DNA of 46,500 nt, taken from contig JALRKK010000106.1 in the NCBI GenBank assembly GCA_023268935.1, positions 1-46,500 on the forward strand. The letters are read 5' to 3'. Positions 43,542 through 46,500 of this stretch are shown one piece after another (position 1 is the first letter of the stretch; the number at the start of each line of letters is the position of its first letter). The position numbers were made by a program, and so were the translations under genes. The DNA comes from Glaciecola sp. (GTDB taxonomy: Bacteria; Pseudomonadota; Gammaproteobacteria; Enterobacterales; Alteromonadaceae). A model generated the notes under the pieces. That model was not told where the DNA came from. It saw nothing but the letters and a program-made list of their open reading frames with translations, and did no database searches.

Positions 43542-45161
43542 ATGTTGTATCGCCTCAGCGATTTTACCCAAAATATTAGCAAAGACATCACCGGAGGTTT
43601 GACCGCTGGCGTGGTGGCGTTGCCACTAGCATTGGCTTTTGGCATTGCATCAGGTGCAGGTGCCATAGCTGGTCTTTATGGCGCGATAATCGTCGGCATG
43701 TTGGCCGCAATATTTGGTGGCACCAGACAACAAATCTCAGGCCCTACTGGCCCAATGACGGTCGTCATGACAACCGTGATCATGGATTTTACCGCACGGT
43801 TTCCTGAACAATGGTTAGGCCTTGCGTTCACAACGGTTATGTTGGCCGGTGTGATGCAAATTTTATTTGGCCTATTGCGGATCGGGAAATACATTGTGAT
43901 GGTGCCCTATCCGGTCATTTCTGGCTTCATGTCTGGCATTGGCTTAATCATTATTGTATTACAAATTCCAGTTTTATTGGGTTTTGCCGCTCCTGCATCA
44001 CTGACAGACGTTTTTACTCACTTACCTGAATATATAAGTGATGTTCATTTTCCAACATTATGGTTGGGGATCGCCGGGATTTTGATTCAAATTTTGTGGC
44101 GTGGCCCTTACGCTGGTGCGCTCCCACCTGCATTAGTCGCATTAGTGGCCGTCACATTGATTTCGATCCTCACCGTGGAAAGTAATTCGTTGTTGCGCAT
44201 TGGTGAACTCCCGAGTGGCTTGCCCCCAATAGTCACACCCACCTTTGAGTGGTCAGTATTAGAACTCATGTTGTTGAATGCGTTTATGCTTGCCGTGCTT
44301 GGCGCAATTGATTCATTGTTGACCTCATTAGTGTTAGACAATGAAAGTGGCGAACAACACGACTCAGACCAAGAGCTCATCGGACAAGGCATTGGCAACG
44401 CTTGCGCTGGGTTATTGGGGTCATTGCCTGGCGCTGGCGCAACAATGCGCAGTATGATCAATATCAAAGCAGGAGGTAAAGGACCTCTAGCGGGTGTCAT
44501 CCATGGTCTATTATTGTTGTTGGTTGTGCTGGGCTTGGGTTTTGTTTTCAGTGAAATCCCTCAGGTCGTATTGGCAGCCATACTGCTCAAAGTCGGTATT
44601 GACATTATTGACTGGCCTTTTTTGAAAAAAATCCATCGTCTTCCCCTGTTTCCAGTGTGTTTGATGTTTTTGGTGTTGGGACTCACCTTGTTCGTGGATT
44701 TGATTACAGCGGTTTTGGTCGGCGTATTCATCAAAAATATTGATACCGTAAAACGTTTATCCGACTTACAACTGGGCGATATCATATTAAGTGATGGCAA
44801 AACTGACGCGCAGTTATTATGTGACATGCATCTAAACTATCTGTCAGAACACCCTGATACCGTGTTGTTAAAAATCACTGGGCCAATGAGCTATGCTGTT
44901 GGCCGAGGACTCAAAAAGCGTTATCGCAATTTTGCATCACACGAACATTTAATTGTGGATCTCAATGAAGCGCGGATTGTGGGATATTCGACTTCCTTGA
45001 TCTTGTTTGAACTAGTCAAAAAAGCCGTGCAACAAGGCCAAAGTGTCGTGCTCGTGGGTGTGGATGACAATACGCGTAAAATGTTAGGCCGCTTAGGGAT
45101 CAGAGAAGTGCTTGCTGAATCGGATATTAGAACCGGCAGTGAATTACCCGATTTGGATTAG
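43542..45161 (+). CDS. SulP-family anion transporter with STAS domain
   Basis: A 539-residue inner-membrane anion transporter. The N-terminal 11-12 helices include the SulP motif PLALAFGIASGAGAIAGLY, GPTGPMTVV and GLLGSLPGAGATMRSMINI. The C-terminal STAS domain (about 430-520) contains LLKITGPMSYAVG and a conserved-type helix. Substrates of the family include sulfate, bicarbonate and dicarboxylates. The 171-base gap before it (43371-43541) shows no gene. It ends on a 4-base overlap with convergent dusC. Confidence 0.9.
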   Translation: MLYRLSDFTQNISKDITGGLTAGVVALPLALAFGIASGAGAIAGLYGAIIVGMLAAIFGGTRQQISGPTGPMTVVMTTVIMDFTARFPEQWLGLAFTTVMLAGVMQILFGLLRIGKYIVMVPYPVISGFMSGIGLIIIVLQIPVLLGFAAPASLTDVFTHLPEYISDVHFPTLWLGIAGILIQILWRGPYAGALPPALVALVAVTLISILTVESNSLLRIGELPSGLPPIVTPTFEWSVLELMLLNAFMLAVLGAIDSLLTSLVLDNESGEQHDSDQELIGQGIGNACAGLLGSLPGAGATMRSMINIKAGGKGPLAGVIHGLLLLLVVLGLGFVFSEIPQVVLAAILLKVGIDIIDWPFLKKIHRLPLFPVCLMFLVLGLTLFVDLITAVLVGVFIKNIDTVKRLSDLQLGDIILSDGKTDAQLLCDMHLNYLSEHPDTVLLKITGPMSYAVGRGLKKRYRNFASHEHLIVDLNEARIVGYSTSLILFELVKKAVQQGQSVVLVGVDDNTRKMLGRLGIREVLAESDIRTGSELPDLD

Positions 45162-46099
45162 CGACGCAAAATCGAGACGATTTCATCTGAGCACTGTAAA
45201 CGACGAATATCCATGAATAACTCATCCGCTTGGGTGTACTCGCGTTTTAAATACCCCAGCCACTGTTTGATTCGATTGGGATAATAGCGACCTTTGTCGC
45301 CATAAATCTCATAACCTGAGTAACTGATTAATAACTCTTTGACCTCATCCCATGTCATGGGGTTTTGTTGATGAGCAATGGTCGCAGCGAGATTAGGCAT
45401 AGATAAAGCACCGCGGCCAAGCATAATATCAGGACATTCCGATACTTCTCGACATCGTTGGGCATCCGATGCGTTCCATATTTCACCATTCGCAATAATA
45501 TGTAGATTGGGCACAACGGCTTGAATTTTGGGGATCCATTCCCAATAAGCTGGCGGTTTATACCCATCGGTTTTGGTACGTGCGTGGATCACCAATGAGT
45601 CGGCCCCCGCTTCGGCTATCGCTTGTGCATTGGCGTAAGCATTATCGGTGTTTTCATAACCCAAACGAATTTTGGCCGTTACTGGATGCTCAGAAGGGAC
45701 TGAATCTCTGACTGTTTTGACAATGTCATAAAGGGTTTCTGGGTATTGTAACAACACTGCCCCACCCTTGGATTTGTTGACGGTTTTGGCCGGACAGCCA
45801 AAGTTTAAGTCAACACCATGAGAGCCGAGTTTAACTACCTTAACTGCGTTTTGAGCCAGGGCTTTGGACTGTTGGCCAAGGAGCTGGACTTTGACAGGAA
45901 TGCCAGAAGGGGTAAAGCCATCGTGTTTGAGTTCGGGACAAATACGATAAAATACTTTGTCCGACATGACATTTTCGACCACGCGCACAAACTCTGTCAC
46001 GCACAAATCAAAGCCACCAATTTTGGTTAACATATCGCGCATGAGGGCATCGACCACACCTTCCATGGGGGCAAGAATGATTTTGGGTTTGGCAGGCAT
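45158..46099 (-). CDS. dusC: tRNA-dihydrouridine(16) synthase DusC
   Basis: An FMN enzyme that reduces uridine 16 in tRNA. The 313 residues include ILAPMEGVVDALMRD at the N-terminus (the DusC form of the Dus motif), VDLNFGCPAKTVNKSKGGAVLL with catalytic Cys102, ARTKTDGYKPPAYW and IANGEIWNASDA. TIM barrel plus C-terminal helical domain; length is typical. The ATG at 46099 is used, since the frame opening at 46102 begins with TTG. Confidence 0.93.
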   Translation of the reverse strand: MPAKPKIILAPMEGVVDALMRDMLTKIGGFDLCVTEFVRVVENVMSDKVFYRICPELKHDGFTPSGIPVKVQLLGQQSKALAQNAVKVVKLGSHGVDLNFGCPAKTVNKSKGGAVLLQYPETLYDIVKTVRDSVPSEHPVTAKIRLGYENTDNAYANAQAIAEAGADSLVIHARTKTDGYKPPAYWEWIPKIQAVVPNLHIIANGEIWNASDAQRCREVSECPDIMLGRGALSMPNLAATIAHQQNPMTWDEVKELLISYSGYEIYGDKGRYYPNRIKQWLGYLKREYTQADELFMDIRRLQCSDEIVSILRR

Positions 46100-46137
46100 C
46101 AAAGGTTACTTGTAACTGAGCAAAGCTAGGGCGTGGA

Positions 46138-46365
46138 TTATAGCGGAATATACGCGGAAGTTAAAAGTCTGCGTTGGACTGCCTCAAAATGTTCTATCGA
46201 TGTATCGTCCACATTACTCCATTTGCCTGGAAGCAAATAATGATTCGCCAAATCGTTTACATCGAGTTTTTGTAAATCAGGCCAGTATTCAAATCGAGGT
46301 AAAACACCAATCTTTTGCTTACTATCACAAATTTTTATGACGCCGGCATGACATAGAGACGTAAT
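46138..46365 (-). pseudogene. Truncated 75-codon gene remnant upstream of dusC
   Basis: An open frame of 75 codons ending in TAA has protein-like composition (KIGVLPRFEYWPD, LANHYLLPGKWSN, EHFEAVQRRLLTS) but no start codon: no ATG or GTG with a ribosome site occurs before the upstream in-frame stop. Upstream lies the promoter region of the divergent regulator. It looks like the C-terminal end of a gene that lost its front. I do not recognise the family. Apart from this and the regulatory box, the 46100-46441 gap holds nothing else I can identify. Confidence 0.45.
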
Positions 46366-46378
46366 TTAAGATAAAAAA

Positions 46379-46406
46379 CTTAACGTTTTCTTAAGCTTTG
46401 TTTAGT
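46379..46406 (+). promoter_or_regulatory. PmrA/QseB-like box with -10 element
   Basis: Three hexamers are spaced exactly 11 bases apart: CTTAAC (46379-46384), CTTAAG (46390-46395) and TTTAGT (46401-46406), matching the PmrA/QseB half-site YTTAAK-N5-YTTAAK. TACACT (46406-46411) fits a -10 element just downstream, so the box overlaps the -35 position as for a class II activator. It precedes an OmpR-family regulator gene start by 35 bases, suggesting autoregulation. Confidence 0.6.
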
Positions 46407-46441
46407 ACACTATGCATACCAATTATCCAATGATTCAGTAT

Positions 46442-46500
46442 ATGCATTTACTTCTTGTGGAAGACGAATTAGCGCTTGCAGAGCAGATCATCACTATGTT
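46442..46500 (+). CDS. OmpR-type response regulator, N-terminal start, cut by window edge
   Basis: The first 19 codons read MHLLLVEDELALAEQIITM, the beginning of a receiver domain with the acidic Glu-Asp pair. OmpR/QseB-like regulators begin in this way; the DNA-binding domain is outside the window, so the subfamily rests on the start and on the PmrA/QseB-like box just upstream. Confidence 0.75.
   Translation, partial: MHLLLVEDELALAEQIITM

Noticed and set aside
1-46500. CRISPR arrays, insertion sequences, prophage, tRNA or rRNA genes
   Set aside because: No regularly spaced repeats, transposase or integrase motifs, phage genes or recognisable stable RNA sequences were seen.

Overview
The window reads as a chromosomal segment of a marine gammaproteobacterium of the Alteromonadales type (Alteromonas/Glaciecola/Paraglaciecola-like). 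Supporting signs are the gene order grpE...nadK-recN-bamE, a trp operon divergent from rnm-yciO-scpA-scpB-rluB, the folX-yfcH pair, tesA divergent from ybbA-ybbP, and an abundance of secreted or lipoprotein hydrolases, a TonB receptor and transporters. This is inference from proteins and synteny; no rRNA gene is present. I see no tRNA, CRISPR array, insertion sequence or prophage.

Region 1 (1-1320): the start of dnaK and all of grpE, both on the minus strand, each with its own sigma-32-like heat-shock promoter.

Region 2 (1411-11953): an apparent accessory block lying between grpE and nadK, which are neighbours in many gammaproteobacteria. It encodes a transporter-domain hybrid histidine kinase and a LuxR-type response regulator (CrbS/CrbR-like), a TonB-dependent receptor, a GntP-family permease, a secreted MetX-fold hydrolase, a secreted single-domain poly(3-hydroxybutyrate) depolymerase and 3-hydroxybutyrate dehydrogenase. 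Together they suggest a complete PHB/3-hydroxybutyrate scavenging route from polymer outside the cell to acetoacetate in the cytoplasm, with its own candidate sensor pair and a CRP-like site in the divergent control region. This is the most interesting part of the window.

Region 3 (11967-15365): nadK, whose start codon is touched by a perfect hairpin; recN behind a LexA-like site; bamE; and a small membrane protein.

Region 4 (15407-26438): the minus-strand operon rnm-yciO-scpA-scpB-rluB diverges from trpL-trpE-G-D-CF-B-A-yciI. The trp operon has a classic attenuator with a 15-residue leader peptide carrying three Trp codons in a row.

Region 5 (26494-39684): an M16 zinc-protease lipoprotein; a PepSY protein with an OmpR-type regulator and kinase; an AI-2E family permease; folX-yfcH; an ybbA-ybbP ABC system plus a small membrane protein, divergent from tesA; and an NRAMP-family protein whose metal-binding motifs are changed.

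Region 6 (39657-46500): a secreted protein with a PEP-CTERM-like tail, a tandem amidohydrolase pair in which one member has lost its metal ligands, a SulP anion transporter with a STAS domain, dusC, a truncated gene remnant, and the start of another OmpR-type response regulator preceded by a PmrA/QseB-like box. Five convergent gene pairs overlap at their 3' ends with no intrinsic terminator between them.
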